64,000 nt of DNA from Novosphingobium barchaimii LL02 (GCF_001046635.1 NZ_KQ130458.1:53144-117143); one strand, 5' to 3'. Shown: positions 35,923 to 44,108, numbered from the stretch's first letter. The notes: generated from the sequence alone by a model not told the origin. Made by a program: numbers and translations.

Positions 35923-36417
35923 TTGGCATGCGGCAGACCTTCAGCCCCTGTCCTACGACTGGTCAGCCAAGTGCTTTTGGGCATCATCGGCATTCTATTT
36001 GTGGGAATGGGGGCGGTCCTATTGCTGTGGGCCACACCTGGCAGTGCTTTTCTGACTGGGGCCGATCTCGCTGCACGGCTTGTCGCCGCTGCAGCGATTG
36101 TGGGCGGCACTTTCTTTGGCTTCTGCGCTCATATCGAAGCTGTCTATTGGCGTGCGGCGCTGATCACGGGCGTTGGCCTGGTCATAGCTGTCGGCGGCTT
36201 GGCGCTCGTATGGAATTCGGTCAGGATGCCGATGCGTTCAGGGCGTTCTGCAGCGCAGCAATGCTTTCGACAACATCGTCGAATGCGGGCGCCGCGCCGA
36301 AGATCATGCCCGTCATCGCGCGATAGTCACCGCGCAAATCATCGACCATGTCGCCCTCGGGGCACAGCGCGAAACTTCCTGGCACGGCAGTCGCGAGGTC
36401 GAAGGCGGGCCGGTTGA
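35923..36417 (+). CDS. Small membrane protein, probably truncated
   Basis: The first 105 residues contain three hydrophobic helices (LLGIIGILFVGMGAVLLLW, LVAAAAIVGGTFFGF, AALITGVGLVIAVGGLALVW). After VWNS the frame becomes basic and low-complexity because it reads backwards through the 3' end of abiEii for 197 bp. The likely explanation is that its natural C-terminus was lost when the abiE segment joined at about 36220. TTG 35923 is the assumed start. Function unknown; its place after arsH may be coincidental. Confidence 0.45.
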   Translation: MACGRPSAPVLRLVSQVLLGIIGILFVGMGAVLLLWATPGSAFLTGADLAARLVAAAAIVGGTFFGFCAHIEAVYWRAALITGVGLVIAVGGLALVWNSVRMPMRSGRSAAQQCFRQHRRMRAPRRRSCPSSRDSHRANHRPCRPRGTARNFLARQSRGRRRAG

Positions 36418-37273
36418 AGAACAGCCTGGCATGCGCCACGCAATCGCGTCCAAGCGCCGGATCAGCCAGCGCGCGTTTGCCCGCATCGGATTGCAGCAGC
36501 TCATGGAGGTCATAATAATGGCGCGACACACGCTGCCCGTTGCCGCGCAGGACGCCGCGGATCTCGAACCAGCGCCGCAGGCCGTGGAGGATGACCACCT
36601 TGTCCCAGAAGGTCCGCTCCGCATCGACGATCGTGATATTGGTGATGGCAAGATCGATCCCCGGCACGTCGCTTTCGAGATAGGGCCGGACCGTATGTAC
36701 TGCGTGGGGGTCGAGCGCAGACTTCGCGCCGGACTCGATCTTCACGGCCTTGCCGACGTAGGCGTCGACAGGCGTGACCGAGGGATAGCGTAGATAGAGC
36801 GCCTGCGCATCCTCGGGGTCCGGTTCGACGCGCCATTGCTCGGCGGCTATGCCCAGGCGGTCTGCGGCTTCGCCAACGAGCGTGGCGAGCTGGTCGTGCA
36901 GCGGTCCCTGGATATGCGCCTCGGAGGCCTCGCGGATCGCGTCGAGCGCGGCTTGCCGCTTCTTTCCGCTCATCGCCTCCAGTTCGGTGATCGAGGCGGT
37001 CTGCCCCAGATCGTCGCGAAAGACGGTGACGTCGATATCCTCGGAGAAGCGCCGGATGAGCCCGAAGCCCTTCGACAGCGAGGTGCCACCCTTGAACAGC
37101 AGGCGGGGACCATGCGGCAATCCGTTGAACAGGGCGTCGAGCGTCCAGCAAACCCAGAAATCCTTTTCGACATTCTGGGGCGTGGTGCCGATGCGCTGCG
37201 CGGTCGTCGTGAACAGGCCGAGACGGGTGTCGTCGTCAGCGCTGATGATGCGGTCATAGTCAGGGTTCATCAT
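36221..37273 (-). CDS. abiEii: AbiEii-type nucleotidyltransferase toxin
   Basis: A 350-residue toxin of the type IV AbiE system. The nucleotidyltransferase signature LLFKGGTSLSKGFGLIRRFS followed by EDIDV is complete, with the acidic pair that binds Mg. Later motifs YLRYPS and ERTFWDKVVILHGLRRW are usual for the family. Start at ATG 37273, which overlaps the antitoxin stop as ATGA. The toxin modifies RNA and halts growth unless its antitoxin acts. Confidence 0.9.
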   Translation of the reverse strand: MMNPDYDRIISADDDTRLGLFTTTAQRIGTTPQNVEKDFWVCWTLDALFNGLPHGPRLLFKGGTSLSKGFGLIRRFSEDIDVTVFRDDLGQTASITELEAMSGKKRQAALDAIREASEAHIQGPLHDQLATLVGEAADRLGIAAEQWRVEPDPEDAQALYLRYPSVTPVDAYVGKAVKIESGAKSALDPHAVHTVRPYLESDVPGIDLAITNITIVDAERTFWDKVVILHGLRRWFEIRGVLRGNGQRVSRHYYDLHELLQSDAGKRALADPALGRDCVAHARLFFNRPAFDLATAVPGSFALCPEGDMVDDLRGDYRAMTGMIFGAAPAFDDVVESIAALQNALNASAS

Positions 37274-37929
37274 GCGGCCGACGCCCGACTGGCCAGCATC
37301 GGCTTCAAATATGCCTGCATCCATGCCGGCAGTGTCGACAGGCCATCGGCCAGATCGTCGCGCACGGATTTGCTCTGTCGGGCGTCATGCAGCAGCGCCA
37401 TGATCCGTCGGTGGACCGTGGCATCGTCTTGTGGGTCGCTTCCCATCGTATCGCGCAGCCAGTGAAGGGCCTGGACGATCCGCATCGCGGGCCGCCCCGC
37501 CCAGAAGAGCTTGCTGGCGGCGGTCAGGCGGAAGCTGATCGTGAGATGGCCGAGATGGATCGTCTTCAGCCGCGCATCGGTATGGACGACGATCCTGGCC
37601 GGGACCGCGTTGGTGAGGCCCAGATCATTGGCGGCGGTCATGCCGTCGACCAGCACCCGGATCTGATCGCGTCGGGCGATCGCGTCGATGACCTCGCGGG
37701 GATCTGGTGGGCTACTTTGCTGGGTCAGGCTATTGCGCCCGGGCTTGTCGTAAAGGCCGCGGTCGATACGGCGGAGCATGTCAGCGGCGACCAGGCGTTG
37801 GAGCGTCTTGTCGACGGCATCGCGGCTGCCAAGGTCGAGAAAGTCCCCCGGCGTCCACACCGCTTTGGGTGCACGCGCGTCGATCCGCTGAAGAATGGCG
37901 GCTTTGAGGTCGGGAGTATCATCGGCCAT
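37270..37929 (-). CDS. abiEi: AbiEi-type antitoxin (DUF6088-like)
   Basis: A 219-residue protein with an N-terminal winged helix (VWTPGDFLDLGSRDAVDKTL, RLVAADMLRRIDRGLYDKPG) and a C-terminal antitoxin domain (VLVDGMTAANDLGLTNAVPA and following). ATG 37929 is preferred to a TTG 30 bases earlier because the operator repeats lie directly above it. Such antitoxins repress their own promoter through paired repeats. Confidence 0.82.
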   Translation of the reverse strand: MADDTPDLKAAILQRIDARAPKAVWTPGDFLDLGSRDAVDKTLQRLVAADMLRRIDRGLYDKPGRNSLTQQSSPPDPREVIDAIARRDQIRVLVDGMTAANDLGLTNAVPARIVVHTDARLKTIHLGHLTISFRLTAASKLFWAGRPAMRIVQALHWLRDTMGSDPQDDATVHRRIMALLHDARQSKSVRDDLADGLSTLPAWMQAYLKPMLASRASAA

Positions 37930-38004
37930 GTCCGAAATCCCTATACAAATTTCGGACAAATGTAAATTAGACCTGTCCGAAGCTTGTAGACAGATTTCGG
38001 ACAG
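37929..38004. promoter_or_regulatory. AbiEi operator: four half-sites
   Basis: TGTCCGAAAT (37929) and ATTTCGGACA (37949-37958) form one dyad; CTGTCCGAA (37973) and ATTTCGGACAG (37994-38004) form a second. Both dyads have the same half-sites and similar spacing, a typical AbiEi autorepression arrangement. Confidence 0.75.
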
Positions 38005-38034
38005 CTTTATTCCGCTATCGCCCTCCGCGTCCGC

Positions 38035-38463
38035 TCAGCGGCAATGGCCCGCCGCATAGCGTCGCCACCGCAGCACCGTGCCAGTCGCGATCATGGCGCA
38101 ACTCAGGTCGCCGATCCCCGGCGCAGAGCACCAGGCACCGGTGCGATCTCCTTTCGCGTTGCCGGTTGACCGACATTGGAGCCTAGGGCCGGCGACAAGG
38201 ATATGGCCGGTGCCGGTTCTGCCTTTGGCGCCGCCAAGCAATCGGACCAGCGCGTCCCGCGCGGCGACGCCGCTGGCGCGCGGGCAGGGTTGACCGCGTC
38301 GGCAGGAGCCGCCGATCTCGCGTGCCGCTATTCCGCCAAGTCGAATCCGTGGTCCCTCCCGGCACCACACCGGTCCATCGCCGTCCCACACCCTGGTGGG
38401 CGTACAGATGAAAGTCTGCCCGGCGGGTACGGTCGCGACAGCGAGAAGCAGGGCCGTGAGCAT
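38035..38463 (-). CDS. Exported thermonuclease-like protein
   Basis: A 142-residue protein with a signal peptide (MLTALLLAVATVPAGQT) followed by a staphylococcal-nuclease-like fold: CTPTRVWDGDGPVWC, RIRLGGIAAREIGG, ASGVAARDALVRLLG. The Asp pair DGD matches the calcium/catalytic site region of SNase proteins. Six cysteines suggest disulfides and an extracytoplasmic location. ATG 38463 starts the signal peptide. It follows the 74-codon gene by 28 bp, so it may be under the same LexA-box promoter. Confidence 0.7.
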   Translation of the reverse strand: MLTALLLAVATVPAGQTFICTPTRVWDGDGPVWCREGPRIRLGGIAAREIGGSCRRGQPCPRASGVAARDALVRLLGGAKGRTGTGHILVAGPRLQCRSTGNAKGDRTGAWCSAPGIGDLSCAMIATGTVLRWRRYAAGHCR

Positions 38464-38491
38464 CAGCGATGGGATCGGGACGGGGCGTTCG

Positions 38492-38716
38492 TCATGCGTC
38501 GGGGAACAGCGGCAATGTACCCGTCCTTGCGGCGGGCTCGTCGGCGAGAATATCATAGCAGCGCAAACGCACTGCCAGATGCCGGGCAAGCTGCGCCACC
38601 GCACGCCGCCGTACGGCTGCGTCACCGCAGCGAATATCCGTTACCAGTGCCGGTTCGGCGGTTGCGAGCGACACCTCAAGATGGAGGGTCAGGCTATCTT
38701 CATCGACTCGGAGCAT
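38492..38716 (-). CDS. Small protein behind an SOS-type promoter
   Basis: A 74-residue protein (MLRVDEDSLTLHLEVSLATA ... LPLFPDA) with no motif I recognise. I start it at ATG 38716 because a LexA-box promoter ends 6 bases above it; a longer open frame to 38848 would put that promoter inside the gene. No ribosome site is visible, so the mRNA may be leaderless. Confidence 0.5.
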   Translation of the reverse strand: MLRVDEDSLTLHLEVSLATAEPALVTDIRCGDAAVRRRAVAQLARHLAVRLRCYDILADEPAARTGTLPLFPDA

Positions 38717-38722
38717 AAGCGA

Positions 38723-38752
38723 AGCATAGAACAAAAAAAGAACAAACAGCAA
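38723..38752 (-). promoter_or_regulatory. LexA-box (SOS) promoter
   Basis: On the minus strand: -35 TTGCTG (38752-38747), 18-bp spacer, -10 TATGCT (38728-38723). Within the spacer is GTTC-TTTTTTT-GTTC (38743-38729), an exact match to the alphaproteobacterial LexA site GTTC-N7-GTTC. Confidence 0.7.
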
Positions 38753-39156
38753 GAGGTCGCCCTCTATCCCGGCCTGCGGATCATCTTCAAGCGCCTGTAG
38801 CCATGTCCGGGCCGACGAAGGCGCCTGCGGGTTCGCGCTGCTCAACAAACCCTATTTGATGGATGAACTCTCCAGCATCCTGCGCAAGACCGCGCGATCT
38901 GCGCAAGGGCCGACCTTGGAGACATACTAGAAGGGTCGGCGCGAAGCCCAAATCCTGGCGTCAGGCGGGTCCACCCCGCTCTTTGAGGCGCAATCCTTGG
39001 TCCGGCCGGCAGCCTCATGCGATCAACCCGTAAAGGGTCCGGTCGCTTGCGCTACGGCTTTTTGGCCTGCGGCAAAAAGTGATCGCGGCCACCGGCCGAA
39101 CACATCGGGCGCCAGTCGAGCGGGGATGAACCCGCCGGCTTGCAAGGAGCCTCGAT
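38753..39156. other. Gene-poor stretch
   Basis: About 400 bp between the divergent SOS-type gene and the 54-codon gene. Frames are open but show no family. It contains a short GCGGG-GATGAA-CCCGC hairpin shortly before the AAGGAG at 39144. Confidence 0.4.
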
Positions 39157-39321
39157 ATGTTCACCGACATCAAGATCGCCCGCCTCCACGCGCTCGGCCT
39201 CTCCAGAACCCTCATGATCGCAACCATGGTTATCGGCATCGGCACGCAGTTCGCGGTCATCACCGCCGATGAGTTCGATGGCGACGTCGCGGTCATCAAT
39301 GAATATGATCCGTTCAGTTGA
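39157..39321 (+). CDS. 54-residue small protein
   Basis: ATG 39157 follows AAGGAG by seven bases, and a terminator lies 9 bp after the stop. The product MFTDIKIARLHALGLSRTLM has one hydrophobic helix (IATMVIGIGTQFAVI) and an acidic end (DEFDGDVAVINEYDPFS). A single-pass membrane peptide is possible. Function unknown. Confidence 0.6.
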   Translation: MFTDIKIARLHALGLSRTLMIATMVIGIGTQFAVITADEFDGDVAVINEYDPFS

Positions 39322-39329
39322 AACCTTCA

Positions 39330-39356
39330 GGCGGGGGCATTCGCCCCCGCCGTTAT
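39330..39356 (+). terminator. Rho-independent terminator
   Basis: GGCGGGGGC and GCCCCCGCC pair around ATTC, followed by GTTATT. It directly follows the 54-codon gene. Confidence 0.7.
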
Positions 39357-39370
39357 TGTGCGAGCGCTGA

Positions 39371-39904
39371 TTGGACGATCTTACCGAGGAAGCGAGCCCG
39401 CATTTCATCCACTCGACCCTGCGTGAGCGCATCGTGGAGCATGTCTTTGTCGGGGACGCGCTGCGCTGCCTGTGGCAACGGGGCGTGACCGATGTCGAGG
39501 TGCTGCGCTCCGAATTCGACGCGGGTGGCTATGATCTGGTCATGGCCCGCGGCCGCGTGACCCGCCATATCCAGTTCAAGACCAAAATCGTCGGCGGCAA
39601 GACCGATGAGGTCAAGATCAGCCTCAAGCTGATGGAGAAGCCGAGCGGGTGCGTCATCTGGATCGTGGTGACGCCAGACCTCTTTTTCGACCATTATCTG
39701 TGGTTCGGCGCGGGGCCAGGCGAGCCTTTGCCGGACATCACTTCGTTTGCCGTCGCCAAACATAGCAAGGGGACTGCGGACGGCCAGAAGAATGCGCGGC
39801 CGAACCATCGCAAGGTCCGGATAACCAGATTCGAGAAGGTCGCCAGTTTGGACGAGATATTGCTTCGCTTGTTCGGTGATCTGGGTGATGCAAAGGGGGC
39901 TTGA
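39371..39904 (+). CDS. Possible PD-(D/E)XK-fold protein
   Basis: A 177-residue soluble protein. FDAGGYDLVMARGRVTRHIQ followed by FKTKIVGG has the D ... Q-x-K layout of restriction-fold domains. Further on it has CVIWIVVTPDLFFDHYLWFG. TTG 39371 is the only start possible because a stop codon lies directly upstream; no good ribosome site is seen. It lies between a terminator and intron 2. Nuclease activity is not established. Confidence 0.6.
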   Translation: MDDLTEEASPHFIHSTLRERIVEHVFVGDALRCLWQRGVTDVEVLRSEFDAGGYDLVMARGRVTRHIQFKTKIVGGKTDEVKISLKLMEKPSGCVIWIVVTPDLFFDHYLWFGAGPGEPLPDITSFAVAKHSKGTADGQKNARPNHRKVRITRFEKVASLDEILLRLFGDLGDAKGA

Positions 39905-40027
39905 GCGGGGAGGGCGGCTCCGGCTGCGCCGGACCGGGCTCTAGGCGAAACGCCCCGAGCCCCGTGCCGGGTCTCGGTAGGGTAGACGCGAGACGCCTCT
40001 TTCGAGGACGCCCCAGCGCCTCCCCCC

Positions 40028-40061
40028 GAACCGTGCTTGCACCTTTCAATGCACACGGCTC
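40028..40061 (-). ncRNA. Group II intron 2 domain V
   Basis: A 34-nt hairpin beginning GAGCCGTGTGCATT, with a GAAA loop, and ending AGCACGGTTC, read on the minus strand. It directly overlaps the end of the intron protein gene. Confidence 0.9.
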
Positions 40062-41911
40062 TCCATTCCGCTGGGCATCCGGCCGCCATGATGGGCAACG
40101 TGACACTTTCGGCACAGGACGATTGTCCTGCGCCGTCGTGCCGATTGCACCCAAGGCGTCAGTTGGTCGCGCCGCTTGTCCTTCAAGCGATTGGGATGAT
40201 GCATCTCGAACGGACCATCGGTATCGCCACATGCCTCGCATTGCTCGGCACTAAGACGCGTGACCAGATCGTTCGGACTCTGCGCAAGGCGAGAGCCTAC
40301 CGTGATGGTGTCGACGATGGGGTTATCCCACGTCTTCACGATCAGATGCTTCAGTTTCCACACCTTATGAACGCGCGGCTCGCCCCGGACCACGGTCGTA
40401 ATCCCGTGGTCCGACCCCATCTTCAGATATTCCTCGGCCTGCCGCCTCGTCGAGCGTCGCCGGCATGCCACAGTCGCGAAGAGGCTCCTGAGCATGACCA
40501 GTTCCAACTTGTCGAGTGACGCTTTCACGCCATCGGCGATCGCGTAGTAGTTCGCGAAGCCTCGGAACTCCGAGTTGTAGGCTACGATGATCTCCGGCAC
40601 ACTGGATTCCATGAGCTGCGGGCGCACCCGACCATTCCTCATGTCGAGGTTGCCGAGCTTTTTGCGCCTGCAGAACGCATAGACCCGATCCCGTGGCACC
40701 CACAGCTTGATATTCCCTCGCGTCGGCCGACGAAGAACGCTACGCGTTCCACCGCCGGTCTTTTGCCGCCCCGCCATTGTTCCGGCGGAGCGCAACGTGA
40801 AGGCGCATACATGGAAGCCAAGGAACGGCGATCCCTTCGATGCATCGCGAACCCCGGTTTTCTCCGGTGACACCGCCAGATTGAGCCGATCAGCGAGAAA
40901 GCGCTGTATATCGGCCATGATCCGGACAGCGTCCGCCTTGCTGCCGATCACGCCAACGAGGAAGTCGTCAGCATAGCGACAATACCGCAGGCGGCGGAAG
41001 TTGGGGTCCATGTCATCGACGGAAGAGAGTTTCCGCCGATCCTGTTTGACAGCTTCGATTAGCGCCAATCGGACGCGAACCTCGCCATCGCCCGCACCAT
41101 CGGCACGGACTGCATCGATCTCCTTGCGGAGAGCGGCGATTTGCTGAGAGCAGGCAACATACGCGGGGTTCGCCCGCCGTCTGTCGCCTTTGTCGAAGCC
41201 CCGCCGCATCGACTCCATGAACTCATCAAGTTCATGGAGATAGATATTGGCGAGCAGGGGCGAGATAACCCCGCCCTGTGGGGTGCCGCTATAAGTCCGT
41301 TCGAACTTCCAGTCGTCCATGCACCCGGCTTTAAGCATTGTCCCGATCAGATCGATGAACACTGGATCATCGATCCGCCGGGCCAAGAGGCCGAGCAGGA
41401 TGTCATGGTCGATGTTGTCGAAGAACCCGCGGACATCCACCTCGATCAGCCATTTTACGCCCGTCCAGGTTTTACGGATCTCTTCGAGAGCCGTGTGACA
41501 GGAGTGACCCGCGCGGAACCCATGGCTGTGTTTCGAGAACACAGGTTCATAGATCGCCGCGAGGACCATCCTCGCCGCCTCCTGAACGATGCGATCATCC
41601 GCCGTTGGGATACCCAATGGGCGCATCTTACCATTGCCCTTGGGGATATAGACCCGTCGCACTGGACGAGGGCGGTAACGGCCTTCCGCCACGCTTTGAA
41701 CCAGACGGTCGAGCCTCGCCAGCGTCATGCCGTCGAAGGTCTGTCCGTCCACTCCCGGCGTCATCGCACCCCGATTCCGGGATACTCTGTCATAGGCCCG
41801 CTCATATAAGCAGCGGGACCGCATGAGGCGGTTGAGACCATTGATCCGCTTGCCCGCCCGCGACAGGGCCGGAAGCTTCTCGATCCGTCTCAGGATAGTA
41901 GCGGTCTGCAT
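40046..41911 (-). CDS. ltrA: Group II intron reverse transcriptase/maturase with HNH
   Basis: A 621-residue protein with RT motifs VRRVYIPKGNGKMRPLGIPT, SHGFRAGHSCHTALEEIR, GTPQGGVISPLLANIYLHEL and catalytic RYADDFLVG (about 308-316), a maturase region, and a C-terminal HNH domain (CEACGDTDGPFEMHH, VLCRKCHVAHHGGRMP). It is clearly related to but distinct from the intron 1 protein. No internal stop is present, so the intron may be active. Confidence 0.92.
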   Translation of the reverse strand: MQTATILRRIEKLPALSRAGKRINGLNRLMRSRCLYERAYDRVSRNRGAMTPGVDGQTFDGMTLARLDRLVQSVAEGRYRPRPVRRVYIPKGNGKMRPLGIPTADDRIVQEAARMVLAAIYEPVFSKHSHGFRAGHSCHTALEEIRKTWTGVKWLIEVDVRGFFDNIDHDILLGLLARRIDDPVFIDLIGTMLKAGCMDDWKFERTYSGTPQGGVISPLLANIYLHELDEFMESMRRGFDKGDRRRANPAYVACSQQIAALRKEIDAVRADGAGDGEVRVRLALIEAVKQDRRKLSSVDDMDPNFRRLRYCRYADDFLVGVIGSKADAVRIMADIQRFLADRLNLAVSPEKTGVRDASKGSPFLGFHVCAFTLRSAGTMAGRQKTGGGTRSVLRRPTRGNIKLWVPRDRVYAFCRRKKLGNLDMRNGRVRPQLMESSVPEIIVAYNSEFRGFANYYAIADGVKASLDKLELVMLRSLFATVACRRRSTRRQAEEYLKMGSDHGITTVVRGEPRVHKVWKLKHLIVKTWDNPIVDTITVGSRLAQSPNDLVTRLSAEQCEACGDTDGPFEMHHPNRLKDKRRDQLTPWVQSARRRRTIVLCRKCHVAHHGGRMPSGMESRVH

Positions 41912-42557
41912 CAGCAGTCCCTTTCCATTGATCCATCGAGTTACAGAACTGCCGTCCTTCGCCCGGACGCAGCGGATTTCGACAAGGATCGCTCCCGCTT
42001 ATACCGCTACCCCGTCCGCCTCGCGGCGGCTGTCCCGGCCATTACACCGGGCGTTTGACTACTATGACGGCTCCGTCGCCATGCAGGTCCGGCGAGCCGT
42101 CCTGTTTAGGCGATCCCGCAGTTGCGCGAGTGAGGAGTCGCGATGCGGTTAGGTGCCCCGTTCGTTTCCTTAGTCCCCTGACAGGGGCCACGCCGAACGG
42201 ATTGGCAGCGATTCACTGGGACGTGCTCCTCGCTCCGCTCGAGACGATGTGTCAGCCGCGTTCACCGTCACCTACCTAGTGGTCGTTGGAAACTGGGATT
42301 CAGACAATCCAGTCTTCACCATGCGCATCTTGCCTGCTGGTCAGCTGTCAGGCTGCGGCGCCCAACTTCGATCCCTACCCCGACATGCTATGGTCCCGTC
42401 CCCCTTTCGGGGTCTCAGCCGATTCATCACCGGCCCCGGTAAGTCGGTCAGGCATGAGCTATGCCAATAAGCTCAGTTCATTCGAACACTCCTTTCTTCT
42501 TCGCGCCACAACGGCGCACGCCCATGCGGGTCACGATCCCTGCCGTGGGGCAGGCCG

Positions 42558-43001
42558 TCAACGGCGCCCTGGAACGAGCAGGTCTGCGGCATTCGCGAAA
42601 GGGGCTGGTCGCCCATGGGCGAGATGCGCTGGCGGGCACAGGCTCAGGCCGTCGCGCAGCGCCCCGTCGTCGAGCAGGATCCGCCACGGTTCGCCATGCC
42701 GCCGGGCGGCAACGTAGAAGGTCGCGCCATCGCACGCGACCATGCGGCATCGTTCCTGGCGATCGATCAGCGACGCACTTGCGCCATAGCGGGCGACCAG
42801 ATCGTCCAGATCGGCGCGCATCAGGGCGCCGCAGCGGCGGCACTGCGTGCGAACCTGGATCAGCAGCCGCTGCATCACGCCCACGCTCAATGTCCAGCGT
42901 GGCCAGAGGGCAATGATCCGGGCGGTGTCTGTCATGATCGAGGCGATAGATAGCGAAGCCCTCGGTTGCGCGTCCAGCAGCACGTCCGAAAAGTCGGCCA
43001 T
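42558..43001 (-). CDS. Hypothetical Cys-containing plasmid protein
   Basis: A 147-residue soluble protein. A CRRCGALMRADLDDLVARYG segment with later RCRMVACDGATFYVAARR gives four cysteines that could bind zinc. I do not recognise the family. ATG 43001. It is transcribed toward intron 2, which begins 38 bp after its stop. Confidence 0.65.
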   Translation of the reverse strand: MADFSDVLLDAQPRASLSIASIMTDTARIIALWPRWTLSVGVMQRLLIQVRTQCRRCGALMRADLDDLVARYGASASLIDRQERCRMVACDGATFYVAARRHGEPWRILLDDGALRDGLSLCPPAHLAHGRPAPFANAADLLVPGRR

Positions 43002-43212
43002 GCCGTTCCATTTTCCCTCTCACCGCTGCACCGATCGTCCCTTCCTGGCTTGGCGTCCTCGCCGCGGCACTTGCCAGCGCAAGCCCGTGCCGGGCTTCTC
43101 CACATCCGTTGCGACCCTGCGGGTGCGCGGGCGCGCTATGCCCCGGCGGTCCGGTCGCCTGTCGAAAGGCCCCGATCGGCGGGGTCTGACACAGATCAGG
43201 AAGTCGAACGTC

Positions 43213-43608
43213 ATGGCCGACCCCCAGAATGACAAAGTCCTATCCGCAGACCAGCGCATCGCGACTATCGCGCGGCTCAATGATGCCCTGCGCCAGTCCA
43301 TCCATAGCCCGGGCGTCAACCAGGTGGTCATGACCGCCGGGGTCGCCGAGCTGATCGGCGATACTAGCTTGTTCCGCGGGTTCCAGCGCCGCGCCGAACT
43401 GTTGCGCACCGTGCGCGACTATGACGCCTTTGGTCCCGACGTCGATCCCCATGGCGAGCGTGATTTCGGGCGCTTCGAACTTGCCGGCGAAGCCCTGTAT
43501 TGGAAGATCGACTATTATGATCGGGCGCTGACCTATGGATCGCCCGATCCGACCGATCCCGAAGTCACCACCCGCGTGCTGACGCTGCTTCTCACCCACG
43601 AATATTGA
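43213..43608 (+). CDS. DUF3768-like protein
   Basis: A 131-residue small soluble protein resembling DUF3768 members found on alphaproteobacterial plasmids: RIATIARLNDALRQS, VVMTAGVAELIGD, DYDAFGPDVDPHGERDFGRF, ALYWKIDYYDRALTYGSPDP and TRVLTLLLTHEY. Function unknown. ATG 43213. A terminator-like hairpin lies just after the stop. Confidence 0.8.
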   Translation: MADPQNDKVLSADQRIATIARLNDALRQSIHSPGVNQVVMTAGVAELIGDTSLFRGFQRRAELLRTVRDYDAFGPDVDPHGERDFGRFELAGEALYWKIDYYDRALTYGSPDPTDPEVTTRVLTLLLTHEY

Positions 43609-43616
43609 GCTATCAT

Positions 43617-43645
43617 GGCCCCGACCCTGTCGGGGCCACCTTTTA
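43617..43645 (+). terminator. Rho-independent terminator
   Basis: GGCCCCGAC and GTCGGGGCC pair around CCT, followed by ACCTTTT. It lies 8 bp after the DUF3768-like gene and 18 bp before the next start, so it may attenuate rather than end transcription. Confidence 0.75.
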
Positions 43646-43662
43646 CCGAAAGGGATTCGCAG

Positions 43663-43956
43663 ATGAGCGAGCCTGTCATACAAGCCCTCGACCGGCTTTT
43701 CGATCTGGCCGCCTCGGACACGGGGCAAGCGCGTCGCGCCGCAAACTTCCTGCTCGCCTGGTGGAATGCGCAAGACAATGGCGGGTTCGATCTCGCCGAC
43801 CTGTTCGGCGTCGACCACGCCGTTGCGGCCGACATGGCAGTAGTGTTCGTCTATCTGGGCGGTCATCACGGCGCGATCTATCCCGACCAGCTCGGCTATG
43901 AGGACAAGATCGTCGCCCTGGTCCACCAGTGGCGGTTGCGTGAGCCTGCCGACTGA
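43663..43956 (+). CDS. Hypothetical plasmid protein (DUF7673-like)
   Basis: A 97-residue soluble protein: ALDRLFDLAASDTGQARRAA, NFLLAWWNAQDNGGFDLADL, MAVVFVYLGGHHGAIYPDQL. It resembles short proteins often beside DUF3768 on plasmids. Function unknown. ATG 43663. Confidence 0.65.
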   Translation: MSEPVIQALDRLFDLAASDTGQARRAANFLLAWWNAQDNGGFDLADLFGVDHAVAADMAVVFVYLGGHHGAIYPDQLGYEDKIVALVHQWRLREPAD

Positions 43957-44060
43957 CCAAGGCGTCAGCCGCGAGCGCTGATCGCGTCGCGCCAACCGAG
44001 CCCGCTGACGTTGCCGCCGGGCTGCGCACAATGTCTCACCGAGCGATGGTGACGCCGGCT

Positions 44061-44080
44061 ATCCCCCTGACCGGGGGGAT
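44061..44080. promoter_or_regulatory. G/C hairpin before par locus 2
   Basis: ATCCCCC-TGACC-GGGGGGAT forms a strong hairpin eight bases before the first 20-bp palindrome. It could be a terminator for upstream transcription or part of the par site. Confidence 0.5.
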
Positions 44081-44088
44081 GGCCGAAA

Positions 44089-44108
44089 AGTCTGCTTGAG
44101 CAGACTAT
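44089..44108. promoter_or_regulatory. 20-bp palindrome, copy 1 (par locus 2)
   Basis: AGTCTGCTTGAGCAGACTAT: arms AGTCTGCT and AGCAGACT around TG. It recurs exactly at 46346-46365. One copy is upstream of parA2 and the other downstream of parB2, which suits a ParB or ParA binding site. Confidence 0.65.

Larger units (their letters stand above)
39977..42519 (-). mobile_element. Group II intron 2 with intron-encoded protein
   Basis: A 2543-nt intron on the minus strand. The 5' end is GTGCGCCGTTG at 42519, nearly the same as intron 1, and the 3' end is CTACCCTAC at 39977. Domain V is at 40028-40061. It sits in an intergenic region, 38 bp past the stop of the gene at 42558, just beyond a CCTGCC-CCAC-GGCAGG hairpin. 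The joined exon would read ATGGGC then CGAGAC. The 3' end is set by similarity to intron 1 and could be off by a few bases. Confidence 0.82.

Noticed and set aside
38101-38140. Third parS-like site around GCACCGGTGC
   Set aside because: Only the inner 10 bases match the palindromes at 11721 and 13118; the arms differ.
42539-42554. CCTGCC-GTGG-GGCAGG hairpin as terminator
   Set aside because: No T-run follows on either strand; noted only as a landmark beside intron 2.
42478-43023. 181-codon Arg-rich frame on the minus strand
   Set aside because: It is a shifted reading of the better gene at 42558-43001 and runs into the intron.
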